IMG/VR virus record: IMGVR_UViG_3300042557_000413
Span: 1 to 40,487 of that record
DNA from: a virus
Strand: one strand, 5' to 3'
Length of the DNA: 40,487 nucleotides
Shown: piece by piece, positions 20,878 through 28,985 of the stretch
How the letters are laid out: every line of letters starts with the position of its first letter
How positions within the stretch are numbered: the first letter of the stretch is position 1
Translations under genes and position numbers: made by a program
The notes under the pieces: model-generated
Databases searched by the model: none
The model's input: only the letters and a program-made list of their open reading frames with translations
What the model was told of the DNA's origin: nothing

Positions 20878-22613
20878 TAAGCTGTCCTCCCTGCTATTCC
20901 GATCATCTGCGAGCTTTGAAAGGCTTCTAGTTGCTGTTGTTGAACAACTAGCTGCTCGCGTGCGATCTCTGCTTGCTCTTGTGCAATCTCTGCGGCTTCG
21001 TTGCGTTGGTTCATTAGGAACCGATACGCCTCAACGCTGCCAGCTCGTAACGCTGGAGCAACCGCTGCGGCGATGTTGTTTGGATTGTCGTTCTTTAAGT
21101 CGGACTTCAGTTTGTCAAAGTCTTTTTCTGCTTTTTGAATACGATCCTTCGTTTGCGAATCCATCTTCTTGCGTTTTTCCGTATCCTCGGTGATGCTCTT
21201 TTCAAGTTCAAGCTTTTCTTGCAAGTCTCGCAGCTCGCTAGCTTGTTTTTCACTAAGTCCTTTTTTCAAGTTCTCTTGGTACTCGACTTCAGCAGTACCG
21301 AGTTGCAAGATATCTAGCTTTCGTTGAAGCTCTTGCTGCTCTTTCGTGTACAGATCCAAAGCACTTTGTTTGGCTTTTTCTTCGTTCGCTATTCGCTGTA
21401 GTTCCTTCCGTTCCGTGTCAGCTTTGGCTGCCATGTTCTTTTCACGAATCAACTGCTCGGCTGGTGTTAGAACGTGCTTCAGAGCTTCCATTTGCCTGTC
21501 GCCTTCCTGCTTTCCTAACCTAGCCAAAAAGTCGTCGAACTTTGTTCCAACAGAATTTTCGTCAAGGTTAGTAATCGCATCTAAAGCAATTGCTACCATG
21601 CCTTCGATTCCAGCGGAAAAGTTAGTCGCAATACCTGCAAGTAAACCACCTTGCCCTTTGCTATTCGCTCCAGCGTTCATGATCTCCATCAATGATTTAG
21701 CCGCTGGCAGGAGGTTTGTTCCAATCTCAGTTGCTAGCAACTCCACATCTGACTTCATCTTGGCATATTGCCCGGCTGCACTATTCTTCAGCCGCTCATT
21801 CATTTCAAAGAATCGACCACCTTCGGAGGTGGCAGACTTAAAAGCATCGGAAACCATCTCTGACGATATCGCGCCGTTCTCCATTTGCTTTTTCAATTCA
21901 AGCATACTGGTACCAGTCGTTCGGCTGATTTCCTGCAGCGGATTAAAGCCTGCGTTCACCATCTGCAAGACTTCTTGCCCCATCAGCCTTCCGTTAGCTT
22001 GCACCTGCCCGAACGCCAACGCAAGCGATTGAAATCGATCGGCATTACCAATAGAAACTTCGCTCAGTGCTCGCAGTGCTGGCATGGTTTGTTCTGCGGC
22101 CAGTCCGTAGCCTACTAAAGTTTGTGCTGCTTTGGAAAAGTCTTGCCGACTTAGCGGAGAAGATCGATCTAAAGCGATGAATCCTTCGAAAAGAAATCTT
22201 GCTTTTTCGGCTGAGCCTGTCAGTACTTCTAGCGATATCTTGTTGCTTTCTGCAGTAGCCGCTAACGACATGCTCGTCTGGATGCCACGGAACGCAACCG
22301 CAAGACCTGCGTATTGTGCAAGAGTGCTCTTTAAATCAGCAACCATCGGATTGGTTTTTTGCTGTGGTGTTTGCTTGTACTTTTGGTTTAGATGTTCTAA
22401 GGCTTCCGCATGCCTTTTCGCGGACAATGCACCTGCGTTATGTGCACGCTCCAATATCGCAATGTCTCGGTTGTATCGATCGATAGGCGTAACTGAGTCT
22501 TGTACTATCCGACCAAGTTTTCTAAGTTCACCGGCAGAAAGATCGACTCCGCGAGTAATCTTCGACGCATCGAAACCGAGTGCGATGTTAGCCAGATTTA
22601 TTGTTGTTGCCAT
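20877..22613 (-). CDS. Tail tape measure protein (578 aa)
   Basis: The N-terminal half has the tape-measure core: 'TSMSLAATAESNKISLEVL', 'PLSRQDFSKAAQTLVGYG', 'QANGRLMGQEVLQMVNAGFN', 'SMLELKKQMENGAISSEMV', then LATEIGTNLLPAAKSL. The C-terminal third is heavily charged coiled coil. Length would set a short siphovirus-type tail (about 85-90 nm if 0.15 nm per residue holds). ATG 22613 lies inside the end of the chaperone GT frame, a usual arrangement. Confidence 0.93.
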   Translation of the reverse strand: MATTINLANIALGFDASKITRGVDLSAGELRKLGRIVQDSVTPIDRYNRDIAILERAHNAGALSAKRHAEALEHLNQKYKQTPQQKTNPMVADLKSTLAQYAGLAVAFRGIQTSMSLAATAESNKISLEVLTGSAEKARFLFEGFIALDRSSPLSRQDFSKAAQTLVGYGLAAEQTMPALRALSEVSIGNADRFQSLALAFGQVQANGRLMGQEVLQMVNAGFNPLQEISRTTGTSMLELKKQMENGAISSEMVSDAFKSATSEGGRFFEMNERLKNSAAGQYAKMKSDVELLATEIGTNLLPAAKSLMEIMNAGANSKGQGGLLAGIATNFSAGIEGMVAIALDAITNLDENSVGTKFDDFLARLGKQEGDRQMEALKHVLTPAEQLIREKNMAAKADTERKELQRIANEEKAKQSALDLYTKEQQELQRKLDILQLGTAEVEYQENLKKGLSEKQASELRDLQEKLELEKSITEDTEKRKKMDSQTKDRIQKAEKDFDKLKSDLKNDNPNNIAAAVAPALRAGSVEAYRFLMNQRNEAAEIAQEQAEIAREQLVVQQQQLEAFQSSQMIGIAGRTA

Positions 22614-23318
22614 TTGCTCTGACTACTGCTCCTAGCCCCAAAGTGGCTCCGAGTGATTCAAACTCTGTTTTCGTCGTCTTCTTCGTCCGCTTCGTCTTTT
22701 GACGTTGCGGTTCTGGAAAGTATCTAGCTGGCATGTGTCGTTCAAACGTGCTCGGCTCAAACTTCGCTCCAACCTTCATTGCCTCTAGTTCGATTTGTCT
22801 TTCCAGTAAGCATTGTGTTTGCGCTGATTGCTTCCACGCTTCTCCAATTGGCTCAACTGCATCGAAAGCCATCCAGAAGTCCAAAACATGACTTGGCACT
22901 GTCTCCAGCCATGCCTGAACGTCTGCAATACCCCAAGCAAAGCAAAGTCTGGCAGCAAGCCTTAGCCTGCTGCCGGTTCGGAGTTTTTTACAAGCTCCTC
23001 AATGTCTCCTTCGTCGTATCCGCAATGATCCTGAGCAACGCCGTACAATGCTGATGTAATCTTTCCATCCATTGACATGACTGCATCGCAATCGGAATCA
23101 AGTAGCAGTCTGTCACCTGTCGAATCGACAAGCACACGACAAAGGAACAAAGCACGAGCTTTCTTGAAACTCATGCCTGCTTTTTTGTCTTGCAACTTGA
23201 TTTCGTAGTCTGCCTTTTCCGCTTCGCTCATGCTTTGGATTCGGTACTCTTCTCCAAGTACCTTTACGTCCAAGTATCGCTTCGCTTTGAGTGCTAAAAA
23301 CTTATCGCGGCTAATCAT
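22588..23318 (-). CDS. Tail assembly chaperone GT, -1 frameshift product
   Basis: Ribosomes slipping -1 at 22983-22989 leave the G frame after EELVKK. They continue 'LRLAARLCFAWGIADVQAWLE' and 'HVLDFWMAFDAVEPIGEAW' in the frame ending at 22588. This T part has the familiar 'A..G....W...DP.G' look of phage GT chaperones, which bind the tape measure and recruit tube subunits. A separate start (GTG 22899) inside the T part would cut this motif, so the fusion is preferred. The end overlaps the tape measure by 26 bases. Confidence 0.85.
22962..23318 (-). CDS. Tail assembly chaperone G (118 aa)
   Basis: From ATG 23318 (overlapping the upstream TAG by 8 bases) the product begins MISRDKFLALKAKRYLDVKV and contains 'YRIQSMSEAEKADYEI', 'ARALFLCRVLVDSTGDRLL' and a C-terminal 'DIEELVKNSEPAAG', as in phage tail chaperone families. 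It coats the tape measure during tail assembly and is not in the virion. An ATG at 23360 would overlap the preceding gene by 50 bases. Most ribosomes should make this short form. Confidence 0.85.
   Translation of the reverse strand: MISRDKFLALKAKRYLDVKVLGEEYRIQSMSEAEKADYEIKLQDKKAGMSFKKARALFLCRVLVDSTGDRLLLDSDCDAVMSMDGKITSALYGVAQDHCGYDEGDIEELVKNSEPAAG
22983..22989 (-). promoter_or_regulatory. Programmed -1 frameshift slippery site A AAA AAC
   Basis: In the G frame the codons are GTA AAA AAC, giving the classical heptamer A AAA AAC seven codons before the G stop (22962). Shifting -1 opens the GT frame down to 22588. The setting, directly before the tape measure, is where tail phages conserve such shifts. 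Confidence 0.85.
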
Positions 23319-23631
23319 TATCCTGGTCGTCCTCTTCGTCGTCTGTGTAGTCGTCTTCACCTGCGGAATTGTCGATCTCTGGAGGCTCTACAATTTCCAT
23401 TGGAGGCAAAACAGTTCGCTTGGTGATCGCTTCGCACTTGGTTACAAGCTCGCGAACTATATTGACTGGTTGATTCGTTACCAGCATCAATGGAATCTCT
23501 TCGTCGTGCGATAAATAACCGACAAGAACCCGGTTACCGTTAGCACCTGTCGCAAAGACTTGCCATTGATCGAATACGACAGTCTCGCCGTCGTATCGAA
23601 TACCGCTATGCTGCTGTAGTTCAACTTTCAT
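23311..23631 (-). CDS. Small tail-region protein with acidic tail (106 aa)
   Basis: The N-terminal part (ELQQHSGIRYDGETVVFDQW, then VTNQPVNIVRELVTKCEAI) may form a small alpha/beta fold. The last 20 residues are almost all Asp/Glu (EDDYTDDEEDDQDND). No family is recognised. It sits between the tail tube and the chaperone, a usual place for tail assembly accessories. ATG 23631 is 4 bases after the tube stop. Confidence 0.65.
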   Translation of the reverse strand: MKVELQQHSGIRYDGETVVFDQWQVFATGANGNRVLVGYLSHDEEIPLMLVTNQPVNIVRELVTKCEAITKRTVLPPMEIVEPPEIDNSAGEDDYTDDEEDDQDND

Positions 23632-23635
23632 TCGA

Positions 23636-24025
23636 TTATGCAGCAGTAAACGCTGGTCCTGTCATGCCGTCGAAAGTAATTTCGTAGCTGCACATCATTG
23701 CAGTGCCGCTTTCCGCGTCTGGATAGTTGACCGCTGTTACGATCGCAGTTCCAGAAAACGAACCAGCCGCAGGATAGGTGATAGTGAACGTACCAACAGA
23801 TCCTAAAGAAATAGCCTGCCCAATGTGATAACATTCGACTGTCACCACTGGGTTATCGGCCAGGTCTTGCTTTTCAAGAGTCTTGTACGCAGTAGTGGAA
23901 AGATCGGTCGTGTCAAACGTCCCAATCTTCTCTTTGGCTCCGGTGACTTTCTTGACGAAAGTCGTTTGGCCCAAACCGGAAACCGTGGTTCCGTTTCCTA
24001 CTGCTGGTGATGTTAAAGCTGGCAT
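23636..24025 (-). CDS. Major tail (tube) protein (129 aa)
   Basis: A 129-residue beta-rich protein with 'AKEKIGTFDTTDLSTTAYKT', 'TVECYHIGQAIS' and 'AIVTAVNYPDAESGTAMMCSYEITFDG', in the style of siphovirus tube subunits. The place fits: after the tail terminator and before the chaperone and tape measure. It polymerises into the tube through which DNA leaves. Joined to the previous gene by TAATG. Confidence 0.8.
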   Translation of the reverse strand: MPALTSPAVGNGTTVSGLGQTTFVKKVTGAKEKIGTFDTTDLSTTAYKTLEKQDLADNPVVTVECYHIGQAISLGSVGTFTITYPAAGSFSGTAIVTAVNYPDAESGTAMMCSYEITFDGMTGPAFTAA

Positions 24026-24459
24026 TATGCGGCCTCCAAATAGTGAACCATGAAATCGAAAGAAGTAATGTAACGATGCTGCTGATTGCCATCCGTTGGA
24101 GGATCGTTGTCGTAGTAGTCTCCGCTGTCGATCTCGACAGCTTGGATTGCAATTCCGTCAACAGTCCCTCGAAAAGCACAGATGCCAGAGTTGCGGATAG
24201 CATGTGCTATATCGTTCGCTTTATCTCTGCCACCGTTTGCTTTTTCCGCATAGCAATCAACTTGGATTCGAGAGTGTGCAAGCCTCATGCAGTCAAGTAG
24301 CGTGTGTTCGCGTAGCGTCGAAATCTTGTAGTAGCTGACGGCAGGCAATGCAGCACCTTGTGGGATAACGTCAGGATAAAAGCGTGTCCCAATAAGCCCT
24401 GTCAGGGTTGCATCTTGAAGCAATCTCGTTCGTAGTGCCTTACCAACGTCGCTTGCCAT
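24025..24459 (-). CDS. Tail terminator/completion protein, DUF3168-like (144 aa)
   Basis: 'MASDVGKALRTRLLQDATLTGLIGTRFYPDVIPQGAALPAVSY' at the N-terminus (shown in pieces here: GKALRTRLLQD, LIGTRFYPDVIPQG, LPAVSYYKIS) is the DUF3168 opening. It is followed by 'HSRIQVDCYAEKANGGRDKANDI'. These proteins cap the tail tube at the head end. It stands between the gp10-like group and the tube gene. TAATG links on both sides. Confidence 0.85.
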   Translation of the reverse strand: MASDVGKALRTRLLQDATLTGLIGTRFYPDVIPQGAALPAVSYYKISTLREHTLLDCMRLAHSRIQVDCYAEKANGGRDKANDIAHAIRNSGICAFRGTVDGIAIQAVEIDSGDYYDNDPPTDGNQQHRYITSFDFMVHYLEAA

Positions 24460-24785
24460 TATTCGCCGCTAATTACCTTAATTGTTCTGCTTGCTGCTTC
24501 TGCTGACCCGCTAACGACCTGCAAAAACTTGACACCCTCAAACGCAATTCGATTCAATGCATGGTGTCTGCTTGTCGAAGTTGTAAGCGAGTAAAGCGTC
24601 GATTCGTAGTACAATGGAGTGAATGTGGAACCGTTGTCGGACACGTTGAACGTGATTGCCGTTCCAGTTAGTGCCGCTGGCGTAACGATTGCTACAGGTA
24701 TGCGATTGTTTTCCAACGAAAGCGTTGTCGATACTGTTCCGCTGGTTGCGATCGTGACGTTGCCGATTCGTAAATTCTTAGCCAT
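24459..24785 (-). CDS. Putative small structural protein (108 aa)
   Basis: From ATG 24785 (AGGA at about 9 bases; a TTG at 24791 is rejected) the product is beta-rich: KNLRIGNVTIATSGTVSTTL, then GTAITFNVSDNGSTFTPLYY, then EGVKFLQVVSGS. The pattern is like small virion proteins of the head-tail region that I cannot name. It lies between a gp10-like protein and the tail terminator. Confidence 0.65.
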   Translation of the reverse strand: MAKNLRIGNVTIATSGTVSTTLSLENNRIPVAIVTPAALTGTAITFNVSDNGSTFTPLYYESTLYSLTTSTSRHHALNRIAFEGVKFLQVVSGSAEAASRTIKVISGE

Positions 24786-25266
24786 TGCCAAGTTCCTTTA
24801 TTTCTTTCGCAAGCTGTTCGTTGCCTGCTGTGATTTGTTGTGTTCTAGTCTCGTCGAAAGCTTTCTGCATGAAGCGTTCACTCGGATTGATTCGCTTTAT
24901 CTTGCTGGTTTTCTTTCCCCAGTAGACGATCTTTCGCTTGTCGCCTGCTTCGTAGTTCTGTTTGTTGGCTCGTGGATACTTACCTCCGACGATCATCAAT
25001 CCACCGCGTTCGGTTTTGATGAACTTCATGCCGATGTACTTGCCTGAGTCCTCTTGGTAAGCAGCGTTGTCTTTGTATTTTTTGCTCCACTTTTTTCTCG
25101 TTCCGCTTCGTCTAGAGCTTGGTGCAATAGACTTGGCTCGCTCTATGACAGGCTTTGCCATTGCCTTCAAGACTCTTTCCGCTGGTCCAATCCTCATCAA
25201 TAGAGGAATTTTCAAAAGCTTCTGAATCTGTGCTTCGTCAAAATTGATTTGTATTTCTAGTGTCAT
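24778..25266 (-). CDS. HK97 gp10-like head-tail connector/tail completion protein (162 aa)
   Basis: A basic 162-residue protein: 'LLMRIGPAERVLKAMAKPVIERAKSIAPSS' (in parts: RVLKAMAKPV, RAKSIAPSS), 'KYIGMKFIKTERGGLMIVG', and the C-terminal 'NPSERFMQKAFDETRTQQI'. This is the order of the HK97 gp10-like family found between head-tail adaptor and tail terminator. ATG 25266 overlaps the previous stop as ATGA. Confidence 0.8.
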   Translation of the reverse strand: MTLEIQINFDEAQIQKLLKIPLLMRIGPAERVLKAMAKPVIERAKSIAPSSRRSGTRKKWSKKYKDNAAYQEDSGKYIGMKFIKTERGGLMIVGGKYPRANKQNYEAGDKRKIVYWGKKTSKIKRINPSERFMQKAFDETRTQQITAGNEQLAKEIKELGNG

Positions 25267-25586
25267 GCTGTTGTGGTCACCAGTATTTCTAGTTCGCGCC
25301 GCATAACACCAATTGGGTTGATGTGGGTAATTCCGTAAATACGTCCTTCGAATAGGATTCGCATCTTGGTTGTGTAGCCTTCCCGGCTGTTGACTTTGAA
25401 TATCGCTTTCGTCTGTGCTTCAAGCTGTCTTCCGCGAATCGTTTCAATACCACTCAACGACGTAAACTCCGCAGGCTCACCGCACCGAAAGTTAGTCCAT
25501 TCGATTCGAGATTCTCCTGTTGCGTCCTGCGTCTCTACGGGTGTTTCGAAGTCTATTCTGTGCCGTTTGTTCGCTGCGTTGCTCAC
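25263..25586 (-). CDS. Head-tail adaptor (SPP1 gp16-like, 107 aa)
   Basis: 'RHRIDFETPVETQDATGESR', 'FTSLSGIETIRGRQLEAQT', and 'MRILFEGRIYGITHINPIG' are the typical strand pattern of the phage head-tail joining (stopper) family. The GTG start overlaps the connector stop by 4 bases (GTGA). It closes the connector below the portal and joins head to tail. Confidence 0.88.
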   Translation of the reverse strand: MSNAANKRHRIDFETPVETQDATGESRIEWTNFRCGEPAEFTSLSGIETIRGRQLEAQTKAIFKVNSREGYTTKMRILFEGRIYGITHINPIGVMRRELEILVTTTA

Positions 25587-26140
25587 GGATATGTACTCCG
25601 TTGCAGTTTACTAATCAAACGACCGTAGGAACGAAATTCAGACTCTTTGTGAGGGTCGCGAGCCAGAAAGTAATTTTCCACCAAGAGCAAAACAGCTTTT
25701 TGCACAATTGCAGGAACGTTGCTGTATCCGCAAACGTAAACTATCCGCCAAGCGTCCCAACGTGCCTGGGCGACAGGCCAAAGCTCATTGTATTTAAGTT
25801 GTATTTTCCTGTTCGCAACATCCAAACCGTAAATCGTAGTTGGAAGAGTTGTCAGCAATCCGTTGGTGTCGTAATACTCGATCGATGTTATCGACTGAAC
25901 TGGTGACTTGTGAAGCTGCAAGCCGTCTATCATCGCATCGGTTTTTAGCTCCCAAGTTTGGGGACAAATAGCAATGTCACAATCGCTCTCAACTTCTTGC
26001 CTAGCTTGCGAGATTAGATCAAGTAAATGAGAATCGTGCGACGGATCGCCAAGTGCGATTTCCACGCATTCTTTCACTTGATCTAAAAGTACTGGCTCTA
26101 TCGTTGGACCAGTCAGCAAGGTAGGACGGTAGTTGTTCAC
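25583..26140 (-). CDS. gp6-like head-tail connector (185 aa)
   Basis: 'PVLLDQVKECVEIALGDPS' with 'LLDLISQARQEVESDCDI', then 'SPVQSITSIEYYDTNG' and 'AIVQKAVLLLVENYFLARD' is the HK97 gp6/SPP1 gp15 connector arrangement (helical bundle with beta insert). It forms a ring beneath the portal. The GTG 26140 start overlaps the stop of the 54-residue gene (GTGA). Confidence 0.88.
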   Translation of the reverse strand: MNNYRPTLLTGPTIEPVLLDQVKECVEIALGDPSHDSHLLDLISQARQEVESDCDIAICPQTWELKTDAMIDGLQLHKSPVQSITSIEYYDTNGLLTTLPTTIYGLDVANRKIQLKYNELWPVAQARWDAWRIVYVCGYSNVPAIVQKAVLLLVENYFLARDPHKESEFRSYGRLISKLQRSTYP

Positions 26141-26301
26141 TTTTGCTTTCGCGGTTTGTGACGCTGTTTCTGTTCTCGATCATCAGTTGATTCTGACGCG
26201 ATTCCGCGTTGAATCATGATTTCCGCTTGCCCTGCCTGGACGCCTACCAGCCGAAAACCGACTGGCAGGCCATTCCACATTTGCAGTAAAACCAAATCCA
26301 T
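26137..26301 (-). CDS. Small protein between capsid-region and connector genes (54 aa)
   Basis: A 54-codon frame. ATG 26301 overlaps the previous stop as TAATG and its TGA overlaps the GTG start of the connector gene, so translation is coupled at both ends. The product MDLVLLQMWNGLPVGFRLV, then GQAEIMIQRGIASES, ends with a basic tail (REQKQRHKPRKQK). Its function is unrecognised. It is similar in place to the small head proteins found between capsid and connector genes. Confidence 0.65.
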   Translation of the reverse strand: MDLVLLQMWNGLPVGFRLVGVQAGQAEIMIQRGIASESTDDREQKQRHKPRKQK

Positions 26302-26759
26302 TAGAGGACTCGGCAAACGTCGCCATCCGCCATCGTTGCGGATGTTGCTGGAGAGAGGTGTGCTTTCGTCAAGATTGCAACCGCAGCAATGAATCCACCT
26401 GTCGAACCGCTACCGAACGTCGCAACCACTCGAAGAAACGGATTCTTCCCTCGCATGTCGATTTGAAAAACGCATGTCTGGCTGTCATCAGTCGCAGATG
26501 GCAAAGCAAGCGTAGTTCCGTCTGGTGAAGTTCCACCGGCAAAAGTCGCTCCAGTGATATCTGCGTAAACACCACCGCTTGTCGTTGAAGACTCGACCTT
26601 CAGTGCTGTCAAAGCAATGTCAGTTGCTCCGAGCTGCACGACAATCGTGCAGTAATCGAAGTCTCTTGCGTCAATCACGACTTGCGCAGCACTTGCGTTG
26701 TTTATAATTGCCGCAGGGCTGATCGCCCTGACGTATTTAGCCTGTTGCATCAAATTCAT
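26301..26759 (-). CDS. Putative head decoration/structural protein (152 aa)
   Basis: A 152-residue beta-rich Ala/Thr/Gly protein next to the major capsid gene: 'VRAISPAAIINNASAAQVV', 'SSTTSGGVYADITGATFAG', 'FIAAVAILTKAHLSP'. No export signal. The place and composition suggest a head decoration or minor head protein; no family is recognised. ATG 26759 has AGGA 9 bases upstream. Confidence 0.7.
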   Translation of the reverse strand: MNLMQQAKYVRAISPAAIINNASAAQVVIDARDFDYCTIVVQLGATDIALTALKVESSTTSGGVYADITGATFAGGTSPDGTTLALPSATDDSQTCVFQIDMRGKNPFLRVVATFGSGSTGGFIAAVAILTKAHLSPATSATMADGDVCRVL

Positions 26760-26807
26760 GTTTTGTTTCCTATTTTTTGTTTTTCAAAAGAATTGAACCG
26801 CTACCAA

Positions 26808-28163
26808 TTAGGAAGCAGAAACGAGCGACACCATTGGACCAGCGACGGAAGCCGTTCCACGTTCGTGTACAGCTATGTCGTATCGCAAAGTCGATCTAAT
26901 AGCAGTTTGATCGAATTCGAAGTATCTAGAAGAGTCCGCTGCGATTGTCACTCCTCTACGATTGCCCTTGGTTGCTGCCATAGACAGGTCACCAAAGTAA
27001 GCGAACTTCGTTGAGGCTCCGACTGTTGCCGGCAAGCATTGTGCAAAAGTCACTGGGTAACCCATGAACTGCATTACAGGACCGTTGCCGAGATCGGAAA
27101 CATTGTTTCCACCTGCTGCAAGCTGTAAGCGTGCCATGACGTTCCAGTAAACGGCACTATGAACAAACCAACGTGGCTGGATACCTGGGAATTGCGGAAT
27201 CTTAGAAACGGCGTCTTGGAAGACTGCAATTGTCAAGCTGGCTGCTGTGTTTTGCGAAGCTGCTGCGGTCGCAACTGAACCAGCAAGCAACGCATTAGCA
27301 ACACCAACAATTCCGTTGTGGGTGGTCGTGCCATCTCCTAGGAAACCAGCTTGGTCTTCCTTGACTGCGTGAGCGTATGCAATTTCGTTAGCCAAGAAAT
27401 CGGCTACTGCGATGATTGCATCTTCGCTTAGTTCGCTGCTGATTCGTGTCAACGTGCCCCACTTTTTAGCGGTCAAGCTGACCTGATTCATCGTGGCATC
27501 GGAATCGGTGATTTGCTGAGCTTCGGTAACAGCGTAAGCGGTAAGACCACTCAACCGACGAGGACCAATCCACTGATCCGAAGTCATTGGAACGTTTCGA
27601 ACGTACTGACCGAAAACGCCAAACGTTTCCTTTAGGTTGACGATTGCTGATTCGAACTGCGGAATAACCAAAACACCGCCGAGCAAGTCGTTATTCTCGC
27701 CCATTGCGTTAGTGACTAGACCATGCTCACGGCACCATTGACGTGAAGCCTGATCGCCGCCGATGGTTGCCATCAAGAATCGACCGGAAGCGTAAGCGTC
27801 AGCTTCTGCGTTGACACCTTTGAACGCTGTCAGACGGTTTCCTCCGCGTGCTCTTGCTGGCACTCGAATAACTCGTTCTGGTTCGCTAAAACCGTGGTGA
27901 GAGTTTTCGATATGCTCATCAAGTCTTGGAGACATACGAGCTGTCGCACGGTCTAGAACTGCTAGACGCTGTTCCATTGTGGAAACTTCTTCGCCAAGCT
28001 GGTCAAGCAACCCGCCCTTGGCTGTGATTGCTTCTAGACGTGCCTTTTCTTCGGCTGTCTCAACTCGGTTTTCCTTAGTTGTGATGTTGTCGATTGCTTC
28101 GACTTCTGCAACAAGGTTCGAGATTTCGGCACGCTTTGCAGCGATCAGTTTTTTCAAATTCAT
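26808..28163 (-). CDS. HK97-fold major capsid protein (451 aa)
   Basis: ATG 28163 (not the earlier 28265) starts MNLKKLIAAKRAEISNLVAE, a coiled-coil delta/scaffold domain of about 100 residues. A likely cleavage area near RVIRVPARARGG follows, then the HK97 core: 'ATIGGDQASRQWCREHGLV', 'VLVIPQFESAIVNLKE', 'EDQAGFLGDGTTTHNGIVG', 'RWFVHSAVYWNVMARL', 'VMQFMGYPVTFAQ'. The upstream ClpP-like enzyme probably removes the delta domain. A strong promoter (28336-28364) precedes it. Confidence 0.95.
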   Translation of the reverse strand: MNLKKLIAAKRAEISNLVAEVEAIDNITTKENRVETAEEKARLEAITAKGGLLDQLGEEVSTMEQRLAVLDRATARMSPRLDEHIENSHHGFSEPERVIRVPARARGGNRLTAFKGVNAEADAYASGRFLMATIGGDQASRQWCREHGLVTNAMGENNDLLGGVLVIPQFESAIVNLKETFGVFGQYVRNVPMTSDQWIGPRRLSGLTAYAVTEAQQITDSDATMNQVSLTAKKWGTLTRISSELSEDAIIAVADFLANEIAYAHAVKEDQAGFLGDGTTTHNGIVGVANALLAGSVATAAASQNTAASLTIAVFQDAVSKIPQFPGIQPRWFVHSAVYWNVMARLQLAAGGNNVSDLGNGPVMQFMGYPVTFAQCLPATVGASTKFAYFGDLSMAATKGNRRGVTIAADSSRYFEFDQTAIRSTLRYDIAVHERGTASVAGPMVSLVSAS

Positions 28164-28335
28164 CTGGTTTGCCTTTGCAAATTGCTGGCATACCAAACGA
28201 AAATAGCGGCTGGTGATGCCAGCGTGGAACGAAACATAAAGTAACGTTCGACGCCTGCCATCCACTGCCGCTAACGAGTTGCAATCAGATAACTGAGTCG
28301 ATTAAATTTTTGCGGGATTTCTCCCAATTCAACAA

Positions 28336-28364
28336 ATACTAAGCTAAGTGTTTTACTAAGTCAA
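28336..28364 (-). promoter_or_regulatory. Sigma70-like promoter for the major capsid gene
   Basis: TTGACT (28359-28364), 17 bp, TAGTAT (28336-28341), overlapping the last codons of the protease gene. The following 170-base leader to the capsid ATG 28163 holds no gene. It would boost capsid RNA relative to the rest of the late operon. Confidence 0.7.
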
Positions 28365-28985
28365 GCATTTGGCTCGAACGTATGGCCCTCTCTCCTTGCG
28401 CACTGCAGTTTGAACCAAAGATGCTGGTGGATTCTTGAACCAGCTAGCCAACGTTGCCTTAGCCTGCGTTACACCACCTGTCGCAGTCGATAGCCCTGCC
28501 GCAACCGCTTCCGGTCCTGTGTACCAAGTTTCCGCATCAAGCAACGCCATCACGTTCGTTTCGGTTGGCATGTATTCGGAATAAATCTCCACAAGCGAAC
28601 GATCGTAAGTTTCTAGAGTGTCGGCAGTCTTTCGTAGCTGCGTTGCATTCCCAAGATCGATCGTCAACGCTCTGTGAATCATCCAACGACCACCTGCCGA
28701 TGTCGTCCGAGTCTCTCCAGCTAACGCTATAACGCTTGCAGCACTTGCGGCCAGTGCATCAACGTGCGTGTCCACACCTGGCTTGTGTCGTTTTAGTGCG
28801 TTGTAGATTGCGATACCTTCGTCAGCGACTCCACCAGGAGAATTTATTCGAACGATTGCACGTTTTTTTCCAATCGACGCAAGAGCCTCAATAACTTCCA
28901 TCGAAGTAAAGGAATCTTCAAACCAGGATGCACCAACAGCACCATAAAGAAAAAGTTCTCCAGTCGATTGATTTACGGCAAGCAT
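28356..28985 (-). CDS. ClpP-like head maturation protease (209 aa)
   Basis: The Clp/S14 (SppA-like) core is visible: IVRINSPGGVADEGIAIYN, then HVDALAASAASVIALAGE with the likely nucleophile in ASAAS. RWMIHRAL holds the catalytic His, and WYTGPEAVAAGL follows. Such enzymes cleave capsid delta domains during head expansion. It overlaps the portal gene by 13 bases and precedes the capsid gene, the usual HK97-type order. Confidence 0.92.
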   Translation of the reverse strand: MLAVNQSTGELFLYGAVGASWFEDSFTSMEVIEALASIGKKRAIVRINSPGGVADEGIAIYNALKRHKPGVDTHVDALAASAASVIALAGETRTTSAGGRWMIHRALTIDLGNATQLRKTADTLETYDRSLVEIYSEYMPTETNVMALLDAETWYTGPEAVAAGLSTATGGVTQAKATLASWFKNPPASLVQTAVRKERGPYVRAKCLT

